Source: Vombatus ursinus (lineage: Eukaryota; Chordata; Mammalia; Diprotodontia; Vombatidae). Taken from it: a stretch of DNA of 64,000 nt. The stretch is taken from assembly GCF_900497805.2 (NCBI RefSeq), contig NW_020954570.1:7684354-7748353 (forward strand), in the 5' to 3' direction. The position numbers were made by a program, and so were the translations under genes. Below are positions 56,150 through 64,000 of this stretch, piece after piece (the first letter of the stretch is position 1; every line of letters starts with the position of its first letter). The notes beneath the pieces were generated by a model that was not told the DNA's origin, made no database searches, and was given only the letters and a program-made list of their open reading frames with translations.

Positions 56150-56372
56150 TATAGCAAAGCTAGGTGGTGCAGTGGATACAGCACTAGCCCTGGAGTCAAG
56201 AGGACCTGAGTTCAAATATAGCCTCAGACACTTACTGGCTGGGTTACTCTGGGCAAGTCACTTAACCCTGTTTGCCCAAACCACTCTAGTATTCTTACCA
56301 AGAAAAACCCCAAATGGGGTCTCACAGTCAGGCATGACTGAAATGACCTAACAACACATTTTTAAATTCATA
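56150..56372 (+). repeat. Marsupial CORE-SINE with extended body, internally deleted
   Basis: 'gctaggtggtgcagtggatacagcactagccctggagtcaagaggacctgagttcaaat', 'gggcaagtcacttaaccctg', then a jump to 'aaaccactctagtattcttaccaagaaaaaccccaaatggggtc' and 'catgactgaaatgacctaacaaca'. Compared with the copy at 58135-58390 it lacks the 'catctgtaaaa...gaagaaactgg' part. Confidence 0.85.
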
Positions 56373-56379
56373 AAAGAAT

Positions 56380-57305
56380 GTATCTGCAGTCCCAAAGACC
56401 ATTGGTATAGGACTCTCTCATCACTGGTGGAGATCAAGACACCACATGCATGAGGGGCAGGACAGGGTTGGCCTGAGCACGAGAGAGGCAAGCTCTTTAG
56501 TTCTCTTCCAGCTCTTTGATCACTTCAAGTCTCTTCAAGTCTGCAGACCATCTTAGGCTTCTGCAGTCACTTTGGGTACTTCTGGCTTCCAGCTTCAAGA
56601 AAGATGGTGGAAGGCCAACTCCAAGTTGCTAAAAGAAAAGACCATGAAGAAGCAGACACAAGGAGCTGGCAGTCTCTATCATGATCCTATCTCCAGCCCA
56701 CTACACTAGAGACTTTAGGGAACTTAACTTCCCTTTGGGTTAGATATAGCTGAGCTGAGTTACACCCCTTCACCCTCCAAAATTGGGAGAGCTTCTTTGC
56801 TCTGTATTGCCTGGTATATATTTTCCAGTGGCTACTTTCTCTGACTTGTATTTTACTACCAATTTAGATAAATGGGTTTCTTGGCCAAGCATTACAGGTG
56901 TTCAGTGTGGAACTGGTATTCAGTGGAAAGGGAGTCAAGTCTTAGATATAAAGCTTGAGGTCCTGATTCCTCAAAGAAACAATAATAAGATGTTAGCTTG
57001 AACCTGAAAATCACATCCCCAAGACAAATAATATTTAAGGGAGAAAAGAGATATAATTCTAGCCCAAAGCCCCTCTCTCTGAGAAGAAACCAGAGTGGCC
57101 AATTTTCTGGCCTCCACCCCCATTTCTCCTGTTACTAGGAATTAAAAACCCCCTTGAGATGAGTTCAGGGAGAAAAAGGAGAGGTGTCTGTTCTGCCTCC
57201 CTTCCAGACACACGACACCACTATGCTGTACGTGGAGGACAGCCCTCACAATAAAATACACAGGATTACAAAGGAAACCAATTATATCAAAATACAGTTA
57301 AAATA
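56380..57305. mobile_element. Possible LTR-type element remnant (fossil), unassigned
   Basis: About 0.9 kb of sequence, richer in GC than its surroundings and repeat-like in character, ending in 'caattatatcaaaatacagttaaaat'. It could be part of an old LTR-type element of the endogenous retrovirus group, but no pair of terminal repeats and no family-defining motif was seen. A younger L1 fragment is inserted at its right end. Confidence 0.3.
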
Positions 57306-57321
57306 AAAAAAAAACAAGTTC

Positions 57322-58072
57322 TCCACTAATTGTTGGGGGACTTGTGAACGATCCAACCATTCCGGAACACAATTTGGAGCTATGCCCAATGGGCTACATC
57401 ACAAAAAGATCATAAAAAAAGGAAAAGGACCTACATGTACAAAAATATTTATAGAAGCTCTTTTTATGGTGGCAAAGAATTAGAAACTGAGGGGATGCCT
57501 ATCAATTGGGGAATGGCTGGACAAGCCGTGGTATATGAATGTAATGGAATACTATTGCGCTATAAGAAATGGTGAGCAGGTGGACTTCAGAAAACCCCAG
57601 AAAGACTTGCATGAACTAATGCAAAGTGAAGTAGGTAGAACCAGGAGAACACTGTACACAGTAACAGCAACACTGCACGATGACCAACTGTTAGACTTAG
57701 ATCTTCTGAGCAATGCAATGATTTAAGACAATTCCAAAAGAGTCATGATAGAAAATGCTATCAATATCCAGAGAAAGAACTACGGAGTCTGAATGCAGAC
57801 CAAAGCATACTATTTTCTCTTCTATTTGTTTCTTTCTTGTGGTTTTTCCCTTTTGTTCTGATTCTTTTTTCACAATATGACTAATGTGGAAATATGTTTA
57901 ATGTAATTATACATGAATAGCCTATATCAGATTGCATGCCATCTTGGGGAGGGGGCAGTGGAGGGAGGCAGTGGAAATTTAGAACTCAAAATCCTATAAA
58001 AGTGAATGTTGAAAACTAAAAATAAATAAATAAAATTTAAAAACTTACAGAAAAATAAAAGTAAATAAAAAT
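57322..58072 (+). repeat. 5'-truncated LINE L1 3' end with perfect TSD
   Basis: Carries the ORF2 C-terminus in an open frame at 57535-57726 (MEYYCAIRNGEQVDFRK, then VGRTRRTLYTVTATL), matching the C-terminal MEYYAAI motif of mammalian L1 ORF2. Then the 3' UTR with 'tatcagattgcatgccatcttggggaggggg' and an A-rich tail. Flanked by the 13-bp repeat 'aaaaaacaagttc' at 57309-57321 and 58073-58085. It is the freshest L1 copy in the window. Confidence 0.95.
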
Positions 58073-58099
58073 AAAAAACAAGTTCAGTGAGCTAAGTTA

Positions 58100-58133
58100 T
58101 GAACCCCTGAATACACATACATACATACACACA
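58100..58133. repeat. (ACAT)n/(CA)n tract
   Basis: 'acacatacatacatacacacaca', next to the head of the following SINE. Confidence 0.85.
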
Positions 58134-58134
58134 C

Positions 58135-58390
58135 AGCAGCTAGGTGGTGCAGTGGATAGAGTGGCAGAACTGAAATCAGAAAGATGCATCTTCCTGAGTT
58201 CAAAGCTGGCCTCAGACACTTACAAGCTATGTGATACTGGGCAAGTCACTTAACTCTGTCTGCTTCATTTCCTCATCTGTAAAAATGAACTGGGGAAGAA
58301 ACTGGCAAACCATTCCAGTATCTTTGCCAAGAAAACTCCAAATGGAGTCACAAAGAGTCTGACACAACTGAAATGACTGAATAACAACAA
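58135..58390 (+). repeat. Marsupial CORE-SINE with extended body, near full length
   Basis: 'cagctaggtggtgcagtggatagagtggc', 'cttcctgagttcaaagctggcctcagacacttacaagctatgtgatactgggcaagtcacttaactctg', 'tcatctgtaaaaatgaactggggaagaaactggcaaaccattccagtatctttgccaagaaaactccaaatggagtcacaaagagtctgacacaactgaaatgactgaataacaac'. This is the best full-length copy of this type here. Confidence 0.93.
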
Positions 58391-58394
58391 CACA

Positions 58395-58660
58395 TATATT
58401 CCAGTATTTTGGTTTCTGAAATGAAACTACTAGAACTACATTCTCCACAAAGAACTGATTTAATGATATTTTTGGTAACATGTTAATTTGGGAGGCAGGT
58501 TCACCAGAATAAGGTCCTCCTGCAATGTCCCAAAATGACTAATATAATTATTATCAAGATCTTGAATTTTTTCTCTCTTCTATGATAGCATCATTTCCTT
58601 GAAATTCTTTAAGAATAACCATAAAATTTAAAAACCATACCCTAGATCAATCTTCAAACC
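58395..58660. other. Unassigned intronic sequence
   Basis: No element recognised. Confidence 0.4.
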
Positions 58661-58664
58661 TGTC

Positions 58665-58990
58665 TTGCTTGTCAACAAACTCTTATTAAGCACCTACCAC
58701 GTGCCAGGCTCTGCATTGACCATTGTAGATATAAATACAAGCAAAAAGAAAGTCACTGCCCTCAAAGAGCTTACATTCTAATGAGGAAAGAAAATGCATA
58801 AAAGGGAATTGAAAAAAGGGAGGAGAAGCTGGAGATACCCAAAAGGGCATGGTAGTAAAGCTAGAAAATGAAGTATGACTGGTCTGAGCCCTACCTTGAA
58901 ATGGAGTTACAGGAAGAAATCACTGGTGGGAGAAGGAGTCACAGGGCAGAGGAAAAAGGAAGCTGGAGGATGGTGGCATGGAATTTCAAA
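58665..58990 (-). repeat. L2-tailed element, antisense
   Basis: 'caacaaactcttattaagcacctaccacgtgccaggctctg...caaagagcttacattctaatgagg' is the reversed L2 3' terminus, followed by 'aaaagggaattgaaaaaagggaggag' and purine-rich sequence. The same arrangement occurs at 10003-10475, so both look like one L2-tailed family. Confidence 0.75.
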
Positions 58991-59234
58991 GGTGGGCAAT
59001 GAAACTATAATTATTTTAAAGTGTTAGAACTATCTCAGAAAAGAGAAGGCAATTCCTCAGTGAATTAATATAAATGATATCCTAAAAGGTTTTGCTGTGT
59101 ATCCTTCTTTAACTCTATTTGTGTCTTTGATGTCTCTTTCTTCAATTTTATTTCTTATCCTGTTTTTGTCTTTCATCCCCTTTCTACAATTAGGGTTAAA
59201 CGCTAACACAATAATCACTTACTGACTGAAGGCT

Positions 59235-59358
59235 TAAGCACTGAGAAGTTAAGTGACTATTCCTAGGCAATACAGCACCATGTGTCAGAGGCAGAATTTG
59301 AACACAGGGCTTCCTGACTCCAACTCTGCTATCTATCTCCTATTTCATGCTGCCTCTC
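59235..59358 (-). repeat. MIR-type SINE, antisense
   Basis: 'gagaagttaagtgactattcctaggcaatacagcaccatgtgtcagaggcagaatttgaacacagggcttcctgactcc' and 'tgctgcctctctc'. Confidence 0.8.
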
Positions 59359-59359
59359 T

Positions 59360-59430
59360 CACATATACATACATGTATCTATGTGTGTATATACATATCT
59401 ACATACATATGTATACACACATACATAATT
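59360..59430. repeat. (CATA)n/(TATG)n simple repeat
   Basis: 'acatatacatacatgtatctatgtgtgtatatacatatctacatacatatgtatacacacatacat', interrupted. Confidence 0.9.
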
Positions 59431-59434
59431 TTAA

Positions 59435-59925
59435 AAGCTTAAAACTTCTCTAAGACTTTTGGGATACCCTGTACTATCCCTCCTCCTAAAATTGATCTGC
59501 AGCAAATATACACTTTTCAAATGAATTAAGATTAATTCGGTTTTGAGAATTTTGTGTTAATTTCATGACTCCACTTGAAATACCTAAAGTTAAACTATAA
59601 AGCTGAAAAGCTACAGTTGGAAAATCTAGATTGGTAAATTTAATATATGGGATAACTATAAGATAAAATAATAATCAGAAATTACAAAAAACAGTCTATG
59701 TTGACATAAGTAAAGTAAAAAAGAAAAGATATATCAGAGACGCATGTGCTAGATGTTAAACTCTCCAAAGAATATATCAATCATAACTGATTTATGTTAT
59801 GCTCTGATGAAAATGATTATCCCTCTTTAATCCTTTTCTCAACCATATCCTAAGCACCTATGAGTTAAATGTTGTTGTCCTTTAGTGAACTCAATCCTAT
59901 TCATCATTTTTACTTTATTCCCTGG
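59435..59925. other. Unassigned AT-rich intronic sequence
   Basis: No element recognised. Confidence 0.45.
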
Positions 59926-59929
59926 GAGA

Positions 59930-60162
59930 GGCAAAGTGACATAACAGAAAACTTCCTCAACTTGAAGTCAGGGGACATAAGATTTGAATCTCAGCTCTTG
60001 ACCCCTGACAGCTGTGTGGCCAGGGTAAAATGCTTCTTCAGCTCACTCAGTCTCAGTTTTCTCATCTGTACAATGAGAAAGCTATTACTTGAACTGCCTC
60101 CATCACACAACTGTGAAGAACGACCTTTGTAAACCCTGAAGTATGTAAGGTAGTATTAAGAC
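59930..60162 (+). repeat. MIR-type SINE
   Basis: 'ggcaaagtgacataacagaaaac', 'cttgaagtcaggggacataagatttgaatctcagctc', 'gacagctgtgtggccagggtaaaatgcttcttcagctcactcagtctcagttttctcatctgtacaatgag', 'gacctttgtaaaccctgaagtatgtaagg'. Confidence 0.85.
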
Positions 60163-60194
60163 TCATATTTCAAGTTCAAGAGTAACTAGCTATT

Positions 60195-60372
60195 CTCAGC
60201 TGCAGCTATTTTCCTTCCAATAGCTCCAAGCCATGCTCATCTTTATGTGCTTTCTTCCCCTATTAGAATATGAGCTAATCTGAGGGTAGAGACTGTTTTC
60301 CTTGCTTGTATTTATATGTATAGTACTTAGCACAGTGCGTAAAACATAGTTAGTATCAATAAATGTTTACCT
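60195..60372 (+). repeat. L2 3' end, sense
   Basis: 'attagaatatgagctaatctgagggtagagactgttttccttgcttgtatttatatgtatagtacttagcacagtgcgtaaaacatagttagtatcaataaatgtttacc'. Confidence 0.85.
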
Positions 60373-60399
60373 AGGCAGAAAAATAAGAATTAATCACAA

Positions 60400-60765
60400 A
60401 AGGACCTTAGGGAACAGAAAAAAAAACACCCACATAATCTATTTCTGGAAGCACTTCTTGCAGTAAACAAGAAACATGAAAGAGAATAGATAACTTATCA
60501 AATGAAGATTGTTAAACAAACTGCGGTACATGAATGTAATGGAATATTACTGCACTTTAAGAAATTATTCATGTAGAGAATACAGAGAAGCATATGAAGA
60601 CAAATAAACTGATTTATGTGAGTTAGATTTGCTAGACTGCTTTTTTTCTCTTATTCTTTGATAGAAAGGTTGACTCTTAGGACAGGGAAGGAGGAAGAAA
60701 GGGATATATTCATAAACTATGATGATATAAAAACAAAGTATCTCAATAAAAAAATTTTAAATGCA
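60400..60765 (+). repeat. LINE L1-like 3' end, sense
   Basis: 'aaacaaactgcggtacatgaatgtaatggaatattactgcactttaagaaatta' matches the ORF2 C-terminal MEYY block. The 3' UTR ends in 'caataaaaaaattttaaa'. Internally shortened relative to the copy at 57322-58072. Confidence 0.75.
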
Positions 60766-60844
60766 CACACAAGATAATAATAACAATAATAATAAACAAC
60801 TGGTTTACTCTCAAAAAGTAAAATAAAAACTTTGGGGCATTAAT

Positions 60845-60877
60845 TTTTAGGTTATTCTATTACCTAAAAGAGTGTCT

Positions 60878-60909
<32 letters not shown>

Positions 60910-61148
60910 GGCAATACATGTGTCAACTTCATTATCAATATGTACATCCCTAGAAAGTATACTGCCAAGGTAAATGAACTTATCCACAACACTCAAAACT
61001 TCTCCATTTGCTGTAACCAATGGTTCCAAGTATAGGTGTTATGGTGCTGATAGAGCACCTGTGTTTTCTTGGTGTTAATTGTTAGGCCAAAATTAGCACA
61101 AGCAGCAGAGAAATGATCAATATTTTGTTGAATCTCAGTTTCAAAGAC
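60845..61148 (-). repeat. Non-LTR retrotransposon RT C-terminal fragment, minus orientation
   Basis: On the minus strand the first readable words are FETEIQQNIDHFSAACANFGL, next TINTKKTQVLYQ, then (frame at 61029-60847) VVDKFIYLGSILSRDVHIDNEVD. This follows the RT catalytic region in the same LINE family as the fragment at 31545-31945, which ends ASETEMPQSVDQS. A (TC)n run at 60872-60909 has replaced what follows. Family assignment (RTE- or CR1-related) is uncertain. Confidence 0.8.
60872..60909. repeat. (TC)n microsatellite
   Basis: 'tctctcattctctctctctctctctctctctctctctctg'. On the minus strand it yields a run of alternating Arg-Glu codons at the end of the RT frame, which is not real protein sequence. 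Confidence 0.95.
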
Positions 61149-61149
61149 C

Positions 61150-61272
61150 TATGACATATCTCAACTGCTCGGGGCTGATGGAGTCACACTGATTAGTGAT
61201 AAGGAAATGATCCTAGAGAAATGGGCTGAACACTTCTATAGTGTTCTCAACAGACCTCACAATGGGCAAGGT
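61150..61272 (+). repeat. Linker region of the same LINE family, plus orientation (inverted relative to its neighbour)
   Basis: Plus-strand frame from about 61157 reads GADGVTLISDKEMILEKWAEHFYSVLNRP, the stretch that in this LINE type lies between the endonuclease and RT domains. It directly abuts the RT C-terminal part, which points the other way. Confidence 0.75.
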
Positions 61273-61409
61273 AGGTAGGTGGAGGTAGGACAAGGAAGAA
61301 AAGGAGATAGATAAAAATTAATAACAGTCTTCATTAAAAGTATTTAAATTTTTTTAATCTCACAGGAATGACTCTCATGACTTTACAGGCATGTCATTTT
61401 GGCAGATGA

Positions 61410-61675
61410 GAAGGGGATAAGCATTTTATATAAGTACCTGCGACATGACAGTCACTGTGCTAACTGCTTTGCAAATGGTATCTATTTTGATTCTCGCAAT
61501 TGTCGAGGTAGGCGCTACTATTATACCCAGTTTACAGTTGAAGAAACTGAGGCAAACAGAGGTTAAGTGACTTGCCAAGGTTATACAGCTACTAAGTATC
61601 TGAGGTCAAATTTGAACTCCCGACTCCAGACCTAGCTCTCTATTCTACACGTCACCTAGCTGCCTCTATAAGATA
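61410..61675 (-). repeat. MIR/THER-type SINE, antisense, near full length
   Basis: 'agtcactgtgctaactgctttgcaaatggtatctattttgattctcgcaattgtcgaggtaggcgctactattatacccagtttacagttgaagaaactgaggcaaacagaggttaagtgacttgcc', 'gaggtcaaatttgaactcccgactccag', 'tctacacgtcacctagctgcc'. Confidence 0.92.
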
Positions 61676-61779
61676 GAATAGGAGATAGGACCTATGGAGG
61701 TTAACTCTTGACATGGAAATGCCTTCTATCAATGCATACCAGAAACTCATTATTATTAGTACTAGAGCATTTCCTAAAA

Positions 61780-61905
61780 ACAAAAAAGGTGGTTAAATGA
61801 CTTATACAGGTTCACACAACTAACATGTATCACATATAGGCAAGACCTAGACCCTGGTCGTCTTAATTCCAAGGTAAGCTCACTATGACATGCTGCCTCT
61901 CAGGC
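61780..61905 (-). repeat. MIR-type SINE, antisense
   Basis: 'ggtggttaaatgacttatacaggttcacacaactaacatgtatcac', 'ggcaagacctagaccctggtcgtcttaattccaaggt...tgacatgctgcctctc'. Confidence 0.75.
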
Positions 61906-62024
61906 AGCATCATGTATGTTGAAGGTTTTTTAAAAAACAAAACCTTATACAGAATGAGACTCATACTTTGCAATTATAAAGTATTTAAAATAATGTAATC
62001 CTGTAACATTTTAAGAAAGATTTT

Positions 62025-62182
62025 TTTTTAAACTTTTTTTTGGGGGGGTTAGGCAATGGGGTTAAGTGACTTGCCCAGGGTCACACAGCTAGTAAGTGTT
62101 ATGTGTCTGAGGCTGGATTTGAACTCAGGTCCTCCTGAATCCATGGCCGTTGCTCTATCCACTGTGCCACCTAGCTGCCCCC
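62025..62182 (-). repeat. tRNA-like marsupial SINE ('ttatgtgtc' subtype) with perfect TSD
   Basis: 'ggttaggcaatggggttaagtgacttgcccagggtcacacagctagtaagtgttatgtgtctgaggctgg', 'gtcctcctgaatccatggccg', 'ctctatccactgtgccacctagctgcccc'. Flanked by 'taagaaagatttt' at 62012-62024 and 62183-62195. Confidence 0.96.
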
Positions 62183-62219
62183 TAAGAAAGATTTTATTAA
62201 CAGGTCACAACAGACATTT

Positions 62220-62342
62220 ACTTTAATTGTCAATAAATATTTACTAAGTGCCTACTAGGTGCCAGGTTCCATGCTAAGCCCTAGGAATATAAAAGGAAGC
62301 AGAAGACCTGCCCTCAAGAAGTTTACAATCTAATGTATTATA
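62220..62342 (-). repeat. L2 3' end, antisense
   Basis: 'tgtcaataaatatttactaagtgcctactaggtgccaggttccatgctaagccctaggaatataaaaggaagcagaagacctgccctcaagaagtttacaatctaatg'. Confidence 0.88.
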
Positions 62343-62464
62343 AATCTAATTTACTTGCCAATATTCTTCACATTCAGTACTAAGGTCAGTACTTAACTCC
62401 TGAGGAATAAAGTTGATTATGTCATGTTTACCCAACAAACATCACTCTGTAATACCAACTCATG

Positions 62465-62680
62465 AAAGCTCTTATTTATATAGAATTTCCTAAGAAACTC
62501 TAAGGTTTGAAAGTTCTTTCCTAGTTACCTGTGAGGTAGATAAAACAAGTATACCTATCCTCATTAAAAATTAGACTAGTCTGGCTTATAGTGACTTATT
62601 AGCTCATAGAGCTAATAAGTCATAGAAACCCAAACCAAGGTGTCTGGCTCCAAAATCAGGGTTATTTCCATAATACCACC
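62465..62680 (-). repeat. MIR-type SINE, antisense, diverged
   Basis: 'tcttatttatatagaatttcctaagaaactctaaggtttgaaag', 'ttacctgtgaggtagataaaacaagtatacctatcctc', 'aggtgtctggctccaaaatcagg'. Contains the short palindrome 'gacttattagctcatagagctaataagtc' at about 62591-62619. Confidence 0.65.
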
Positions 62681-62689
62681 AGCTATTTC

Positions 62690-63065
62690 ACAAAACTATA
62701 ACAAATTTGTGGTTTAAACATGAACCATTAGAGAAATATATGCTTTTCTGATAAGGCTTTAAAAGAAGCCACATCAGGGAAATGTCACCCTATACCACCC
62801 TATATCACCAATGTCTTCACAAATCTTTGCCTATAAAGTAGGTTTTCTTTATAATTATAAATTATTTTGGTTTTTTAGTATCTATCATTGTATTATAACT
62901 ACATAATTTAATATAATAAACATTTTAAACACAGATTTTTACAAAGGGTTAATTTTCTCTTTGGAAGGTACAGTTGAGAGTTCCCAAATACTGGAATCTC
63001 CTGCAATATTAGAAAATCACGGAGTCCAGGAAAGATCGCTAGATTAGTAGCTAACAGATGAAGAT
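62690..63065. other. Unassigned AT-rich intronic sequence
   Basis: No element recognised. Confidence 0.45.
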
Positions 63066-63069
63066 TTAA

Positions 63070-63260
63070 TCATAGGACCATAGAGAAATAGCTAGAAGAG
63101 ATCTCAGAAGTCATCCAGTCAAATCTCCTAATGAAAAAATAAAGAGGTTAAATGACTTGCTAAAGGTAATGCAGGTAGTGAGTTTCAGAGGTGGGACTTG
63201 AATGCAGGTCCTCCAACTCCAAAATATATGTTCTTTCCTCTGTACCACACTGCCTCCCAT
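63070..63260 (-). repeat. MIR-type SINE, antisense
   Basis: 'aggaccatagagaaatagctagaagagatctcagaagtcatccagtcaaatctcc', 'gaggttaaatgacttgctaaaggtaatgcaggtagtgagtttcagaggtgggacttgaatgcaggtcctccaactcc', 'ctgtaccacactgcctcc'. A short sense MIR-like 3' piece may follow to about 63355. Confidence 0.85.
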
Positions 63261-63599
63261 TCCTAGCTGTATGAAAGAAGACTGACTTTCCTCTGTGAGT
63301 CTTAATTTCTTCATTTCTCAGTTTCTGTCTAGCTCTAAAGTTCTAAGATTCTAGGATTGGAAATGCTTGTACGGCTGCAGGATAAGAGATCAGGATAATT
63401 AATAAAGTGGACTTGGGAAAATGCAGGAAAGTAAAAAAGAAAATATAGAAGCAGGTTGATTAGACCAAACACAAATCAAGTGCCTCAATCTATAATTACT
63501 CAAACTTATTAAATGTCAACTACATATATGGCACTGAGCACATATAAAAAGTATCTTGCTATTTCTATTTAAATGAAATTTAAAAGCAATTTTGTTATC

Positions 63600-63900
63600 T
63601 GGCCAGTATCTGTGACATCTGTGTGGGAATGTCTAGCAGATATTTGGAAATACAGGGCGACAGTGATTATAACTAGAGAGAGAGTTTTGGGAGTTATCTA
63701 TTTGTACAGAGGTGGTAAATGAAGCAATGGATTTCATGGCAATGGGCTGCCTTAAGAGGTAAAGGTTCTTCGCTCTTAATTGTACTCTGTGGACTAAGAT
63801 TAAATGATGGGGGAGATTATAAAGAGAATTCTCCATCAGGTACAGAGTGAAGTAGATGGAAAGTTCCTTCTAACCCTGAGATTCTATAACTTTGGTACAG
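63600..63900 (+). repeat. CR1/L3-type LINE 3' end
   Basis: 'aatgggctgccttaagaggtaaaggttcttcgctc...gattataaagagaattctccatcaggtacagagtgaagtagatggaaagttccttctaaccctgagattctataa' keeps the order of the L3/CR1 3' UTR, whose end is 'ccttccaac...attctatgat'. Old and diverged. Confidence 0.65.
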
Positions 63901-64000
63901 GCTACTTAAACAGTTATACTAACTAGATGCTATTTACATGACCAGACACCTTTTGGCTGTAGCTTCTCCCACAATTATAGGAAGAATGCTTCCTTCCTTT

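Noticed and set aside
60847-61029. Arg-Glu repeat peptide as a functional low-complexity domain
   Set aside because: The RE run is the translation of a (TC)n microsatellite at the end of an LINE RT relic.
1-64000. CRISPR array, operon, phage or prokaryotic defence system
   Set aside because: No regularly spaced repeats with unique spacers and no prokaryotic gene layout; the repeated units are SINEs dispersed on both strands.
1-64000. An exciting undescribed biological system
   Set aside because: All strong signals are explained by one FBXL17 exon and known classes of retroelements; leftover blocks are unassigned but give no evidence of a new system.
38063-64000. Further FBXL17 exons to the right
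   Set aside because: I looked for reversed LRR-coding sequence with splice sites and found none; a missed short exon cannot be excluded by eye.

Overview
The window is mammalian nuclear DNA and almost certainly marsupial. It is AT-rich, has no dense coding, and carries many interspersed retroelements. The marsupial signs are numerous copies of a tRNA-like SINE whose body includes the words 'gtggatagagca' and 'gacctgagttcaaatc', MAR1-like and MIR/THER-like CORE-SINEs, L2 and L3/CR1 fossils, an RTE-type SINE ending in 'ggacaaacaac', and marsupial-type L1 copies. An Australian marsupial is my best guess, but species cannot be fixed by eye. A run of 10 Ns at 28085-28094 shows this is a draft assembly.

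Only one host coding segment is visible: a 131-bp internal exon on the minus strand at 37932-38062 with a clean acceptor and donor. It encodes a leucine-rich-repeat stretch (LRNLSSLDLRHITELDN... to ...LNLCLNWIIND) that I recognise as the F-box/LRR protein FBXL17. The rest of the window is therefore probably intron of this very large gene, transcribed right to left. No other FBXL17 exon was found.

Layout. 1-9 kb: mostly unassigned intron with scattered MIR, L1, L2 and CR1 pieces. 9.3-12.9 kb: an RTE-type SINE, then an antisense L1 carrying three later insertions. 13-17 kb: SINE-rich. 17.1-23.7 kb: a nearly full-length, decayed antisense L1, split by a 1.1-kb internally deleted L1 in the opposite direction that has a recognisable target-site duplication. 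23.7-29.3 kb: repeat-poor intron. 29.3-32.6 kb: a long L2 copy holding a reverse-transcriptase fragment of a different LINE family. 32.7-38.1 kb: sparse repeats and the exon. 38.4-44.6 kb: L2, SINEs, and an L1 interrupted by a possible old solo LTR. 44.6-52.4 kb: dense MIR, SINE and L2 tails. 52.4-54.5 kb: repeat-poor. 54.5-61.3 kb: L1, L2 and SINEs plus an inverted LINE fragment. 61.4-64 kb: MIR, SINE and a CR1/L3 tail.

The repeats form a readable time series. L2, MIR and CR1/L3 are oldest; L1 copies sit beside or in them; the tRNA-like SINEs are youngest, with target-site duplications of 12-17 bp still nearly intact. I found no operon, CRISPR array, prokaryotic gene, intact transposon or convincing new biological system. 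Repeat boundaries without a stated duplication are approximate by some tens of bases.
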